Program-made: the position numbers and the translations under genes | Source of the DNA: Actinomycetota bacterium | Lineage (GTDB): Bacteria; Actinomycetota; Acidimicrobiia; Acidimicrobiales; Iamiaceae | DNA: 64,000 nt | Assembly (NCBI GenBank): GCA_019639075.1 | Contig: JAHBSO010000011.1 | Span: 1-64,000 of the forward strand | Direction of reading: 5' to 3' | Notes under the pieces: generated by a model | What the model was told of the DNA's origin: nothing | Database searches by the model: none | What the model saw: the letters and a program-made list of their open reading frames with translations, nothing else | Shown: one piece after another, positions 47,560-56,020 of the stretch | Layout: each line of letters opens with the position of its first letter | Numbering within the stretch: position 1 is the first letter of the stretch

Positions 47560-47590
47560 TAGCGTTGCAGGGTCCAATTGAAGACCCTGC
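47560..47590 (+). promoter_or_regulatory. rpsF promoter -10 and leader inverted repeat
   Basis: TAGCGT (47560-47565) is followed at once by GCAGGGTC-CAATTGAA-GACCCTGC (47567-47590), a perfect 8-bp-arm hairpin at the expected transcript 5' end. The leader then runs about 60 nt to the S6 start. A 5' hairpin could stabilise the mRNA or mediate autogenous control by S6:S18. It does not obviously match the known S6:S18 leader motif. Confidence 0.45.
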
Positions 47591-47651
47591 CCCAATGGCA
47601 ACACGGCCGGGGCCCCGACGAGGTCGGGTCCACAGGGAGGTGATGCTCGCG

Positions 47652-47993
47652 ATGCGAGCCTACGAAATGATGGTCATCTGCGACGGTGACCTCGACGAGA
47701 GCACCGTGGCCGGTGTGATCAACAAGGTGACGGCCCAGATCGAGTCCGACGGCGGCACCGTCGTCAAGACCGACAAGAAGGGCCGTCAGCGCTTCGCCTA
47801 CGAGATCAACCACAAGACCGAAGGGTTCTACGTGGTGTTCGAGATCGAGGCCGAGCCGGGTGCGCTCGACGGTGTCGACCGCAACCTGCGCCTCGCGGAC
47901 GAGGTCGTCCGCCACAAGATCATCCGGCTCCCGGACTCCGAGGCGCACCGCCGCGGGCTCCTCGGGGCCGACGTCCCGGCCGACGCCGGCTGA
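47652..47993 (+). CDS. rpsF: 30S ribosomal protein S6
   Basis: A 113-residue S6 with the typical MRAYEMMVICDGDLDE start, FAYEINHKTEGFYVVFEI core and DEVVRHKIIRLPDSEAHR. It binds S18, encoded two genes downstream. An in-frame ATG three codons earlier is too close to GGGAGG (2 nt), so the second ATG, 11 nt away, was chosen; the first is possible. Confidence 0.95.
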   Translation: MRAYEMMVICDGDLDESTVAGVINKVTAQIESDGGTVVKTDKKGRQRFAYEINHKTEGFYVVFEIEAEPGALDGVDRNLRLADEVVRHKIIRLPDSEAHRRGLLGADVPADAG

Positions 47994-48009
47994 CGCAGGA
48001 GGACACCCC

Positions 48010-48459
48010 ATGGCAGACAACACCGTGACCCTCGTGGGCAACGTGACCCGCGACCCCGAGCTGCGGTACACGCCGAACGGCCAGACGCTGGCCAGCTTCG
48101 GCCTGGCCGTGAACCGGCGCTGGCAGAACCGCCAGACCCAGGAGTGGGAGGAGCAGGTCTCCTTCTTCGACATCAAGGCGTGGGCCGGGCTCGCCGAGAA
48201 CGTCGCCGAGTCGATCCAGCGGGGCACCCGCGTGATCGTCACCGGTCGCCTCGAGCAGCGCTCGTGGGAGACCGACAACGGCGAGAAGCGCTCCAAGGTC
48301 GAGGTGGTGGCCGACGAGATCGCCCCCTCGCTCCGGTGGGCGACCGCCCAGGTCCAGAAGATCGAGCGGAGCGACGGCCAGGCCCGCAGCTCCTCGTCCG
48401 GTGGCGGCCGACCGATCGCCAACGAGCCCACCCCCTATGACGGAGAGGAGCCCTTCTGA
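48010..48459 (+). CDS. ssb: single-stranded DNA-binding protein
   Basis: A 149-residue OB-fold protein: [48 protein letters not shown] and [21 protein letters not shown] Ser/Gly-rich linker ends in an acidic tip DGEEPF comparable to the partner-recruiting DDIPF. It lies between rpsF and rpsR, the conserved order. The stop overlaps the rpsR ATG by 1 bp. Confidence 0.96.
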   Translation: MADNTVTLVGNVTRDPELRYTPNGQTLASFGLAVNRRWQNRQTQEWEEQVSFFDIKAWAGLAENVAESIQRGTRVIVTGRLEQRSWETDNGEKRSKVEVVADEIAPSLRWATAQVQKIERSDGQARSSSSGGGRPIANEPTPYDGEEPF

Positions 48460-48881
48460 TGGCCCCCAAGCCCAAGCGCGCCAAGAACAAGAACAACGCC
48501 AGCCGCTCCAAGAAGAAGGTCAGCATCCTGACCAAGGAGCAGGTCGACTACATCGACTACAAGGACGTCAACCTGCTGCTCCGCTTCATGTCGGACCGGG
48601 CCAAGATCCGTGCCCGTCGCGTGACCGGCAACGATGCCCAGCAGCAGGCGGCGATCGCCATGGCGATCAAGAACGCCCGCGAGATGGCGCTCCTGCCGTA
48701 CTCCAACCGCGTCACCCAGCAGCGCGGTGGCCGCGACCGCGGCAACGATCGCGGCGTCCGGGCCGACGGTCCGCCGCCGCGCCCGTCGGGCCCGCCGCCC
48801 GGTGCTGGTGACGGCGCCGAGGCCGAGGCCGACGTCGAGTTCGGCGGCGACGAGGTCCTGGTCGAGGAGGGTGAGGCCTGA
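48459..48881 (+). CDS. rpsR: 30S ribosomal protein S18 with long C-terminal extension
   Basis: 140 residues; typical S18 is 75-85. The S18 core is clear: [20 protein letters not shown], then [20 protein letters not shown] and [10 protein letters not shown]. After about residue 82 comes an unusual tail: Arg/Gly/Asp-rich, then [13 protein letters not shown], then an acidic end ([20 protein letters not shown]). The tail may be disordered and solvent-exposed. It is coupled to ssb and to rplI by 1-bp overlaps. Confidence 0.93.
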   Translation: MAPKPKRAKNKNNASRSKKKVSILTKEQVDYIDYKDVNLLLRFMSDRAKIRARRVTGNDAQQQAAIAMAIKNAREMALLPYSNRVTQQRGGRDRGNDRGVRADGPPPRPSGPPPGAGDGAEAEADVEFGGDEVLVEEGEA

Positions 48882-49330
48882 TGAAGGTGATCCTCCGCAC
48901 CGACGTCGACGGCGTCGGCCACAAGGGCGACGTCATCGAGGTCTCGAACGGCTACGGCCGCAACTTCCTCCTGCCCCGTGGCCTGGCCTTCCTCTCGACC
49001 CCCGGCGCCGAGGCGCAGGCCGAGGGCATGCGCCGGTCCCGCGAGCTGAAGGACACCGCTGCCCGGCAGGCGGCCGAGGACGTCGCCAAGTCGCTCGTCA
49101 ACAACCCGGTCACCATCACGGCCCGGGTCGGTGCCGACGAGAAGCTGTTCGGCTCGATCACCCCGGCCGACATCGCCGCCGCGGTCAACGAGCAGAAGAG
49201 CGTCGAGCTGGATCGCAAGCAGATCCACCTCGACGAGCCGATCAAGGCGATCGGCCAGTACCTGGTGCCGGTGAAGCTGCACGCCAGCGTGGAGTTCCCC
49301 GTCACCGTCGAGGTCGTGGCCGAGGCCTGA
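48881..49330 (+). CDS. rplI: 50S ribosomal protein L9
   Basis: 149 residues with the L9 signature [20 protein letters not shown] then VSNGYGRNFLLPRGLAF, a long central helix and a C-terminal domain (KLFGSITPADIAAAV ... RKQIHLDEPIKAIGQYLVPV). The ATG overlaps the rpsR stop by 1 bp. It is followed by a 164-bp gap containing DnaA-box-like sites before dnaB. Confidence 0.97.
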   Translation: MKVILRTDVDGVGHKGDVIEVSNGYGRNFLLPRGLAFLSTPGAEAQAEGMRRSRELKDTAARQAAEDVAKSLVNNPVTITARVGADEKLFGSITPADIAAAVNEQKSVELDRKQIHLDEPIKAIGQYLVPVKLHASVEFPVTVEVVAEA

Positions 49331-49421
49331 GCCCCGGCGGCCGCCCGGCCGCCGCACGGTTCTGAACCGGTGTCCGGGGCCTCTGCCCCGGACACCGTCG
49401 CTTTTCCCCAGTTCGACGCGC

Positions 49422-49430
49422 TTGTCCACA
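49422..49430 (+). promoter_or_regulatory. perfect DnaA box upstream of dnaB
   Basis: TTGTCCACA matches the high-GC actinobacterial DnaA box exactly. CCCTCCACA and CCGTCCACA follow at 49434-49442 and 49457-49465, giving three same-orientation ...CCACA motifs within 45 bp, 30-65 bp before the dnaB ATG. DnaA control of dnaB is plausible but inferred. Confidence 0.55.
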
Positions 49431-49494
49431 CCCCCTCCACAGGCTGTCGGGACTACCCGTCCACAGCCGATCCGTTCGACACTGGAGTCGACCC

Positions 49495-50952
49495 ATGGAC
49501 GACGACCTTCCCCCGGACATCGACGACGGCCCACCCCCGTGGGACGACGAACCGCCCGACGACGACGGTCCGTCGCGCCCGGTGCTGCGCAGCGTCGACG
49601 GCCCGCGTCGGGCCACGCCGTCCCCGGGCGGACGGGTGCCGCCCCACAACATCGACGCCGAGGAGAGCCTCCTCGGGGCGATGCTCCTGTCGCGCACCGC
49701 GATCGACGTCGTATCGGAGTCGATGGAGCCCCGGTTCTTCTACAAGCCGGCCCACGCCCACGTCTACGAGGCCATCACGTCGCTGTCGGCCGCGGGGGAA
49801 CCGGTCGACCCGGTGACCGTGGCCGAGGAGCTGCGTCGCCACGACCTCCTCGACGCCATCGGCGGCCCGGGCACGCTGCTGTCGCTCCAGGCGGCCACGC
49901 CGGCCACCTCCAGCGCGTCGCGGTACGCCAGGATCGTCGAGGAGCACGCCATGCTCCGGGCGATGATCGGCGCCGCCGGCGAGATCTCCGAGCTGGGCTA
50001 CAGCCTCCCCGACGACGTCACCAAGGCGCTCGACCAGGCCGAGAACCTGATGTTCCAGGTGGCCCAGCACCGCCAGACCGACACGATGTCGCGGCTGCAC
50101 GACCTCCTCGACCAGACCCTCGACAGCCTCGAGGCGCTGGTCGAGCGGGGCGACGCGATCACCGGCACGCCCACCGGCTACCACGAGTTCGACGAGCTGA
50201 CCTCCGGGCTCCAGCCCAACGCACTGGTGGTGGTCGGTGCCCGTCCCGGCATGGGCAAGACCAGCTTCGCCATGGGCATGGCCAGCCACGCCGCGCTCGA
50301 GGCCCAGCGGCCGGTGCTGTTCTTCTCGCTGGAGATGAGCAGGGTCGAGCTGTCCCAGCGGCTGCTGTGCTCGGAGGCCCGGGTCGACTCCACGAAGGTC
50401 CGCAACGGTCGCCTCACCGAGGACGACTGGCATCGCATCAGCCACGCCATCGGCCGTCTCGGCGACTCGCACCTGTGGATCGACGACAACCCGCACGTCA
50501 CCGTCATGGAGATCCGGTCGAAGGCTCGGCGGCTCCAGTCCCAGCTCGGGGGCCAGCCCCTCGGCATGATCGTCGTGGACTACATCCAGCTGATGACCAG
50601 CCACGGTCGGGCCGAGAACCGCCAGACCGAGGTGGCCGAGATCAGCCGTGGCCTCAAGATCCTGGCCCGCGAGCTCCAGTGCCCGGTGGTCGCGCTCGCC
50701 CAGCTCAACCGGAGCCTCGAGCAGCGGGCCGACAAGCGTCCGATGCTGGCCGACCTCCGCGAGTCCGGGTCGCTGGAGCAGGACGCCGACATCGTCTGCT
50801 TCCTCTACCGCGACGAGCAGTACAACGCCGATTCGCCCGACGTCGGCACCGCCGAGGTCCTCGTGGCCAAGCACCGCGCCGGCCCCACCGGCATGGTCCG
50901 CCTCGCCTTCCTCAGCCACTACACCAAGTTCGCCAACATGGCCCGCGAGTGA
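49495..50952 (+). CDS. dnaB: replicative DNA helicase DnaB
   Basis: A 485-residue hexameric 5'-3' helicase at the replication fork. The extra N-terminal segment (about 1-45) is very acidic and Pro-rich. The N-terminal collar follows (PPHNIDAEESLLGAMLLSRT), then the RecA-like motor with GARPGMGKTSFAMGMASHAA (Walker A about 248-255), LFFSLEMSRVELSQRLL, LGMIVVDYIQLM (Walker B) and LSQLNR-like ALAQLNRSLEQRADKRPMLA. No intein is present at the usual sites, unlike some mycobacterial dnaB genes. Confidence 0.97.
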   Translation: MDDDLPPDIDDGPPPWDDEPPDDDGPSRPVLRSVDGPRRATPSPGGRVPPHNIDAEESLLGAMLLSRTAIDVVSESMEPRFFYKPAHAHVYEAITSLSAAGEPVDPVTVAEELRRHDLLDAIGGPGTLLSLQAATPATSSASRYARIVEEHAMLRAMIGAAGEISELGYSLPDDVTKALDQAENLMFQVAQHRQTDTMSRLHDLLDQTLDSLEALVERGDAITGTPTGYHEFDELTSGLQPNALVVVGARPGMGKTSFAMGMASHAALEAQRPVLFFSLEMSRVELSQRLLCSEARVDSTKVRNGRLTEDDWHRISHAIGRLGDSHLWIDDNPHVTVMEIRSKARRLQSQLGGQPLGMIVVDYIQLMTSHGRAENRQTEVAEISRGLKILARELQCPVVALAQLNRSLEQRADKRPMLADLRESGSLEQDADIVCFLYRDEQYNADSPDVGTAEVLVAKHRAGPTGMVRLAFLSHYTKFANMARE

Positions 50953-50983
50953 TCGCGAGCCCGGCCCGAGGCGGCGATCGACG

Positions 50984-51544
50984 CTAGGGGGCGAGCGCAG
51001 CTGCGAGCTGCTCGGCCTCGGTCTGATCGAAGTTGCCGGTGATGTTGATCTCGCCGAGACCGAGATCGGAGCCGACCACGGCCGGGGCCGAGACGACCTC
51101 CTCGTCGAGGACGATCGCGATCGTTCCCGCCGTCCCGGCCGTCGCCGGACAGCTGGCGGCGCCGGCGAAGCAGTCGTTCAGAGCGTCGTTGAGCTCGTCG
51201 CGGCCGGGTCCGTCGAAGGTGAGGATGACGACCCATGCATCGTTGGCGAGCGCGGCCGACGCCGAAGCGACCGCGCTCTCGTCGGCGACCACGTCGCCGA
51301 GCCCGTAGCAGGTCGTCCCGTCCGTCGAGGGCAGGACCAGGTCGCCGTCGGGTGTGACGTCCGGGCAGGTGCCGCTGCCGGGCACGATGGAGAGGACCGG
51401 CCGGAACTCCAGGGACGTGTCGTTCGTCGGCGTCCGGGTGGTCGACGACGCGTCGGTGGTGTCGCCGTCCCCGTCGGCCGAACAGGCGGTCATCGCCACC
51501 GCCAGGACGACGATCCAGAGGACGATCCTGGTTCCACGTGCCAT
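50984..51544 (-). CDS. lipoprotein with SecD P1-head-like domain
   Basis: 186 residues: a signal peptide ending VAMTAC (lipobox), a T/D-rich linker, then a domain whose end reads IAIVLDEEVVSAPAV ... INITGNFDQTEAEQLAAALA. This is the pattern of the periplasmic P1 head of SecD/SecDF (VSAPVI...ISGxFTxxEAxxLA). No SecD membrane helices are present, so it is a stand-alone exported head-like domain. The function is unknown. It is convergent with dnaB. Confidence 0.75.
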   Translation of the reverse strand: MARGTRIVLWIVVLAVAMTACSADGDGDTTDASSTTRTPTNDTSLEFRPVLSIVPGSGTCPDVTPDGDLVLPSTDGTTCYGLGDVVADESAVASASAALANDAWVVILTFDGPGRDELNDALNDCFAGAASCPATAGTAGTIAIVLDEEVVSAPAVVGSDLGLGEINITGNFDQTEAEQLAAALAP

Positions 51545-51671
51545 GCGCAGCCCTCCGAGCTCGGTTCGCCCGCGGTGGCGGGCGGATCCTGCCGGCACCG
51601 TACCGGGGGAGGTGCCTTCCCCTGGTGAGGGTCGACGGGTACAGGGGGCAGCGTTGGGCCATGATCGGCCG

Positions 51672-52349
51672 ATGGCTGCGAGATGGAGCGGACCGAACGA
51701 GGGGGCGGCCGCGGCGCGGCGGCCGGTGATCCACGACGACCTGGAGCCGCTGGAGCTCGACGGGTTCGAGGACGACGACGGGTTCCGCGACCGGGCGATC
51801 ACCGGGTTCGCCGTCGCCGCGGACGCCGAGCGGGTCGAGCTGATCCGCTGCACGGTGACGACCATGCGGATGACCGCGGCTCGCCTGCGGCGGCTGCACC
51901 TCACCGACGTGCGGCTGGTCGACTGCGACCTGTCGCAGGCGGTGTTCGAGGAGGCGTCGTTCGACCGCGTCGAGCTGGTCCGCTGCCGGCTCAGCGAGGC
52001 CGACCTCGGCGGCGCGCGGCTGGTCGACGTCCGCTTCGTGGAGTGCCAGCTCGACGGGGCCGCGTTCCGGCTGGTCGAAGCGGCCCGGCTGGAGGTCGAG
52101 GACTCGACCGCGCCCGGCCTCGACCTCTACCGGGCTCGGATCCCGGGCGCCCGCATCCTCGACACCGACCTCACCGGCGCCGATCTCAGCGGGGCCGACC
52201 TGGCCCGGGCGCGGCTCCACGGCTCGCGCCTGGTCGACCTCGTCGGCGCATCGGCCCTGCGAGGGGCCGGGATCGACGCCGAGCAGGTCGTCGACGCCGG
52301 CGCCGCCGTCCTCGCCGACCTCGGCATCACCGTCACCGACCGGGATTGA
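51672..52349 (+). CDS. pentapeptide-repeat protein
   Basis: 225 residues forming a right-handed quadrilateral beta-helix. Repeats of the A(D/N)LxX type run from about 60 to 205, for example RLRRLHLTDVRLVDCDLSQA, SEADLGGARLVDVRFVECQL and TGADLSGADLARARLHGSRL. No gyrase-protecting (Qnr) assignment can be made from sequence. The N-terminal 40 residues are acidic. The 3' side is a dense array of palindromic repeats. Confidence 0.88.
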   Translation: MAARWSGPNEGAAAARRPVIHDDLEPLELDGFEDDDGFRDRAITGFAVAADAERVELIRCTVTTMRMTAARLRRLHLTDVRLVDCDLSQAVFEEASFDRVELVRCRLSEADLGGARLVDVRFVECQLDGAAFRLVEAARLEVEDSTAPGLDLYRARIPGARILDTDLTGADLSGADLARARLHGSRLVDLVGASALRGAGIDAEQVVDAGAAVLADLGITVTDRD

Positions 52350-52361
52350 CGAGGTCGCCGG

Positions 52362-52539
52362 GTTTCGACTCCGCTCGCCCAGGGGCTCGCTCCGCTCAAC
52401 CAACAGTGGGGTTGCCGGGTTTCGACTCCGCTCGCCCAGGGGCTCGCTCCGCTCAACCAACCGCGGGGTCGCTCCTCTGTTCCTCGAGCGAGTGGGGCGC
52501 CTCCTCTGTTCCTCGAGCGAGCGGAGCGAGTCGAGAGGT
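52362..52539. repeat. tandem TCGACTCC-family repeats (two full, two partial copies)
   Basis: Two nearly identical direct copies (52362-52404 and 52419-52462) run GTTTCGACTCCGCTCGCCCA ... CTCCGCTCAACCAAC. Two partial inverted-type units follow: CTCTGTTCCTCGAGCGAGTG (52475) and CTCTGTTCCTCGAGCGAGCG ... GAGTCGAGAGG (52504-52539). The gap between the pentapeptide gene and the convergent membrane protein gene is filled by them. Confidence 0.9.
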
Positions 52540-52617
52540 CGGTCAGGTCGGTCCGCCGGCGGGGGTGAACCCCGGGTTGTCGCTCCGACGTTGGCGCCCG
52601 CGACGCTGCAGCAGGCG

Positions 52618-53205
52618 CTAGACCTCCCACTGGGCATGACCGACGCAGTACAGACCCCGGAACGACACGATCGACCCGGCGATCGCGGCACCGAACACCA
52701 AGGTCCAGCCCCAGCTCCAGCCGTCGCCCAGCGGGACGACGTCCGTGGCGACGAGCGACATCACGACGGCGGTACCGATGACGAGCACGGCCGCGGTGGC
52801 CCACCACTGCAGTGCCCGGTGATCGATCGAGCGTCCGTCGTCCAGTCCGGCCCGGCGGACGAAGTCGGCGAGGGCCATGACGTAGGACCCGATGCCGGCC
52901 ATGGTGACCATGGACGTGATCGCCACGACGACGCCGTCCGCGACGAAGGGGAGCAACGACGCGAACGTGACCAGCTCCACCGCGACCACGGCGACCGCGG
53001 GGAGGGCCACTTCGGGACGGACGGACTCGCGGTCAGGGCCCTGCCCGAGCCGGTGGAGCGCCATCAGGAGGACGACGCCGAAGACCGGCAGGAGGACCGG
53101 GAACTCGGCGACGCGGAGCGCACCGCCGACGCACAGCGTGAGCCAGAACCAGCGGCCGACGCGTTCGAGGTCCTTCGGCAACGTCTCGTCGGTCTCCACG
53201 TCCAC
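52618..53205 (-). CDS. polytopic membrane protein of unknown function
   Basis: 195 residues with about five predicted helices, including FWLTLCVGGALRVAEFPVLL, PVFGVVLLMAL, VALPAVAVVAVELVTFASLL, AITSMVTMAGIGSYVMALAD, QWWATAAVLVIGTAVVMSLV and GWTLVFGAAIAGSIVSF. No family recognised. GTG start. The gene is isolated between two repeat arrays. Confidence 0.6.
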   Translation of the reverse strand: MDVETDETLPKDLERVGRWFWLTLCVGGALRVAEFPVLLPVFGVVLLMALHRLGQGPDRESVRPEVALPAVAVVAVELVTFASLLPFVADGVVVAITSMVTMAGIGSYVMALADFVRRAGLDDGRSIDHRALQWWATAAVLVIGTAVVMSLVATDVVPLGDGWSWGWTLVFGAAIAGSIVSFRGLYCVGHAQWEV

Positions 53206-53223
53206 GTCCCACCTCCTGCGTCG

Positions 53224-53350
53224 GGTTTCGACTCCGCTTCGCTCCGCTCAACCAGCAGAGCGGTTTCGACTCAGCTTCGCTCCGCTCGACCAACACTTCG
53301 ACCCCTGAGCGGTTTCGACTCCGCTGCGCTCCGCTCAACCAGCAGAGCGG
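53224..53350. repeat. three tandem TCGACTCC-family repeats upstream of hrpB
   Basis: Direct, slightly diverged units start GGTTTCGACTCCGCTTCGCT (53224), GGTTTCGACTCAGCTTCGCT (53262) and GGTTTCGACTCCGCTGCGCT (53311), each ending CTCCGCTC(A/G)ACCA. They fill the gap between divergent genes and end 30 bp before the hrpB start, so any promoter must lie within or after them. Confidence 0.9.
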
Positions 53351-53380
53351 TCGAAGGGCTGCCGACGGGCACCGTAGGTC

Positions 53381-55924
53381 ATGATCGTCGGCGTGGCGAC
53401 GGCACCCCAGGTTCCGGACACCGGCTTGCCGGTGGAGGCGGCGGTCGCCGAGCTGCGGGCCGCGCTGGCCGGCCCGGGCCACGCAGTGCTGGTGGCCGAG
53501 CCCGGCGCGGGCAAGACGACGGTGGTGCCGCTGCGCCTGCTCGACGAGCCGTGGCTCGACGGTGGGCGGATCGTGGTGCTGGAACCCCGACGCCTCGCCG
53601 CGCGGGCCGCGGCCCGGCGCATGGCCGAGCTGCTCGGCGAACCGGTCGGTCGGACCGTCGGGTACCGGACCCGCGACGAGCGGGTCGGCGGTCGCGACGT
53701 CCGCATCGAGGTCATCACCGAGGGCATCCTCGTCCGGCGCCTCCAGGCCGACCCCGAGCTGCCCGGAACCGGGTTGGTGGTGCTCGACGAGGTGCACGAG
53801 CGGAACCTCACCACCGACCTGTCGCTGGCCCTGGTCCTCGACGTCCGTCGGGCCCTGCGCCCGGACCTGCGGGTCCTGGCCATGTCGGCCACGCTCGACA
53901 CGGCCCGGTTCGCGGCGATCGTCGGCGGCGAGGCCGGGTCGGCGCCGGTGGTGTCCTCGCCGGGTCGCACGTTCCCGGTCGAGGTGCGGTGGCGGCCGCC
54001 CGGACCCCGCGACCGGCTCGACGGCCACGTCGCCCGCGTCGTGGCCGAGGCGCTGGCGACCGAGCCGGACGGCGACGTCCTGGTGTTCCTGCCGGGGGTC
54101 GCCGAGATCGAGCGGGTCCGACGAGGCCTGACGCTCCCCGGGCACGTCGTGGCCCACCCGCTGCACGGGTCGCTGCCCGTGGAGGACCAGGACCGGGCGC
54201 TGGCTCCGTCCGCACCCGGGCGTCGTCGGGTGGTGCTGGCCACCGACATCGCCGAGTCCAGCCTGACGGTGGCCGGCGTGCGCGTCGTCGTCGATGCCGG
54301 CCGGGCGCGGGTCCCCCGCTACGAGGCTTCGACCGGGCGGACCGGTCTGGTCACCGTCGATGCCTCCCGTGCCTCGGCCGACCAGCGGGCCGGGCGGGCC
54401 GGGCGGCTCGGACCCGGCGTCGCGTACCGCCTGTGGGCCGAGCACGACCACCTCCGCCGACCGGCGCATCCCGAGCCGGAGATCGCGCAGGTCGACCTGG
54501 CCGGGTTCGCCCTCGAGCTCTCCTGCTGGGGTGCCCGGCCCGACGACCTGGCGCTGCCCGACCAGCCCCCGGCGGCGGCGTGGCAGCGCGGCGTCGCCCT
54601 CCTGCACGTCCTCGGCGCGATCGATGGGGACGGCCGACCTACAGCGACGGGTCGCGAGCTCGTGCGGCTCCCGCTGTCGCCACGGGCCGCCCGGATGCTC
54701 GTCGCGGCCCGGGACCGGGGCATCGCCTGGACCGGCGCGGTGACGGCCGCGGTCGTCGAGGAGCGCGACGTCCTCGGTGGTCGCCGCGACGATCGCCACG
54801 CCGATCTGGTCGAGCGGGTGCGCGTCGTGGGCTCCTCGGTCCGCGGCCGGGCGAGGTCCGCGCCGGTCGACCGTCTGGTCGAGGCGGTGCGGCGTCGGGC
54901 CCGCGAGCTGCACCGGCGGGCCGGGGGCGGCGACCGGGAGGAGGTCGACGGTGCGGCGGTGGCGGCGCTGGTCGCCGGCGCGTTCCCCGACCGCATCGCC
55001 CAGGCCCGCGGTGGTGGCCGCTTCCGGCTGCGTTCGGGGGGTGGCGGGTGGCTGCCCGAGCACGACCCGTTGGCCGGGGCAGCCTTCCTGGCGGTGGCCG
55101 AGGTCGACGTCGGGGTCGGTGACGGACGGATCCGTCTGGCCGTCGGCCTCGACGAGGACCAGGTCGGGGCCATCCTGGGCGACGAGGTCGAGCGGCGCGA
55201 GGAGGTGCGCTGGGACGACGCCGTCGACAACCTGAGGGTCAGGGTCGAGGAGCGGGTCGACGCCCTCGTGCTCCGCACGGTGGACCGTCCGGCCGGCCCG
55301 GGCCCGGCCACCGTCGACGCGCTGCTCGAGCGGGTCCGGGCCACCGGCGGCAACGCGCTGCCCTGGTCTGCGAAGGCTCGCGACCTGCAGCACCGCGTCG
55401 GGTTCCTGCGTTCGCTCGACCCCGACCGGTGGCCGGCGCTCGACGACGAGACCCTGCTGGCGACCCTCGACGACTGGCTGGCCCCGCACCTGGTCGGGGC
55501 CACCGGCCGCGCCGCGCTGGCCGGGCTCGATCTGGCGGCGGTGCTGGGTTCGGCGCTGTCGTGGGAGCAGCGGACCGCGCTCGACCGCGAGGCTCCCGCG
55601 CACGTGGCGACCGCGGGCGGCCGCGACCTCCCGGTGCGCTACGCCGATGCCGTGCACGGGGCCGGACCCTCCGTCGAGGCCCGCGCCCAGGACCTGTACG
55701 GCACGACCGTGCACCCCACCGTGGCGGGTGGGCGGGTCCCGATCGTCGTGCGCGTGCTGTCACCGGCCGGTCGTCCCGTGCAGGTCACCGCCGACCTGCC
55801 GGGCTTCTGGTCGGGGTCGTGGTCGGAGGTGCGCAAGGAGATGGCCGGGCGCTACCCCAAGCACGACTGGCCGACCGATCCGGCCGTGGCCCCGCCCCGG
55901 TCGGCGTCGCGGCGGGGGAGCTGA
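53381..55924 (+). CDS. hrpB: ATP-dependent RNA helicase HrpB
   Basis: An 847-residue DEAH-box helicase. It has VLVAEPGAGKTTVVPLRLL (motif I), VLEPRRLAARAAARRMAELL (Ia), GLVVLDEVHERNLTTDLSLA (DEVH, motif II), LAMSATLDTARF (III), VVLATDIAESSLTVAGVRVV (V) and DQRAGRAGRLGPGVAYRLW (VI). The HrpB-type C-terminal domain follows (GGRDLPVRYADAVHGAGPSV; PVQVTADLPGFWSGSWSEVR ... AGRYPKHDWP). The length matches the family (about 810-850). The physiological role is poorly known. Confidence 0.95.
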   Translation: MIVGVATAPQVPDTGLPVEAAVAELRAALAGPGHAVLVAEPGAGKTTVVPLRLLDEPWLDGGRIVVLEPRRLAARAAARRMAELLGEPVGRTVGYRTRDERVGGRDVRIEVITEGILVRRLQADPELPGTGLVVLDEVHERNLTTDLSLALVLDVRRALRPDLRVLAMSATLDTARFAAIVGGEAGSAPVVSSPGRTFPVEVRWRPPGPRDRLDGHVARVVAEALATEPDGDVLVFLPGVAEIERVRRGLTLPGHVVAHPLHGSLPVEDQDRALAPSAPGRRRVVLATDIAESSLTVAGVRVVVDAGRARVPRYEASTGRTGLVTVDASRASADQRAGRAGRLGPGVAYRLWAEHDHLRRPAHPEPEIAQVDLAGFALELSCWGARPDDLALPDQPPAAAWQRGVALLHVLGAIDGDGRPTATGRELVRLPLSPRAARMLVAARDRGIAWTGAVTAAVVEERDVLGGRRDDRHADLVERVRVVGSSVRGRARSAPVDRLVEAVRRRARELHRRAGGGDREEVDGAAVAALVAGAFPDRIAQARGGGRFRLRSGGGGWLPEHDPLAGAAFLAVAEVDVGVGDGRIRLAVGLDEDQVGAILGDEVERREEVRWDDAVDNLRVRVEERVDALVLRTVDRPAGPGPATVDALLERVRATGGNALPWSAKARDLQHRVGFLRSLDPDRWPALDDETLLATLDDWLAPHLVGATGRAALAGLDLAAVLGSALSWEQRTALDREAPAHVATAGGRDLPVRYADAVHGAGPSVEARAQDLYGTTVHPTVAGGRVPIVVRVLSPAGRPVQVTADLPGFWSGSWSEVRKEMAGRYPKHDWPTDPAVAPPRSASRRGS

Positions 55925-56020
55925 CCTGGTCGGACGAGTGCGAGAACCCTCCAGCGGGCGGCGGGCGAGGGGTACGCTCGGCTCCGAGCGGATCGCCGAT
56001 CCACGGAACAGGGGACTGTC

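Noticed and set aside
49495..50952. Intein in dnaB
   Set aside because: The helicase motifs are contiguous and the length (485 residues) is normal, so no intein is inserted.
52362..53350. CRISPR-like array
   Set aside because: The repeat units have irregular spacing, no unique constant-length spacers, and match dispersed intergenic palindromes elsewhere; no cas genes are present.
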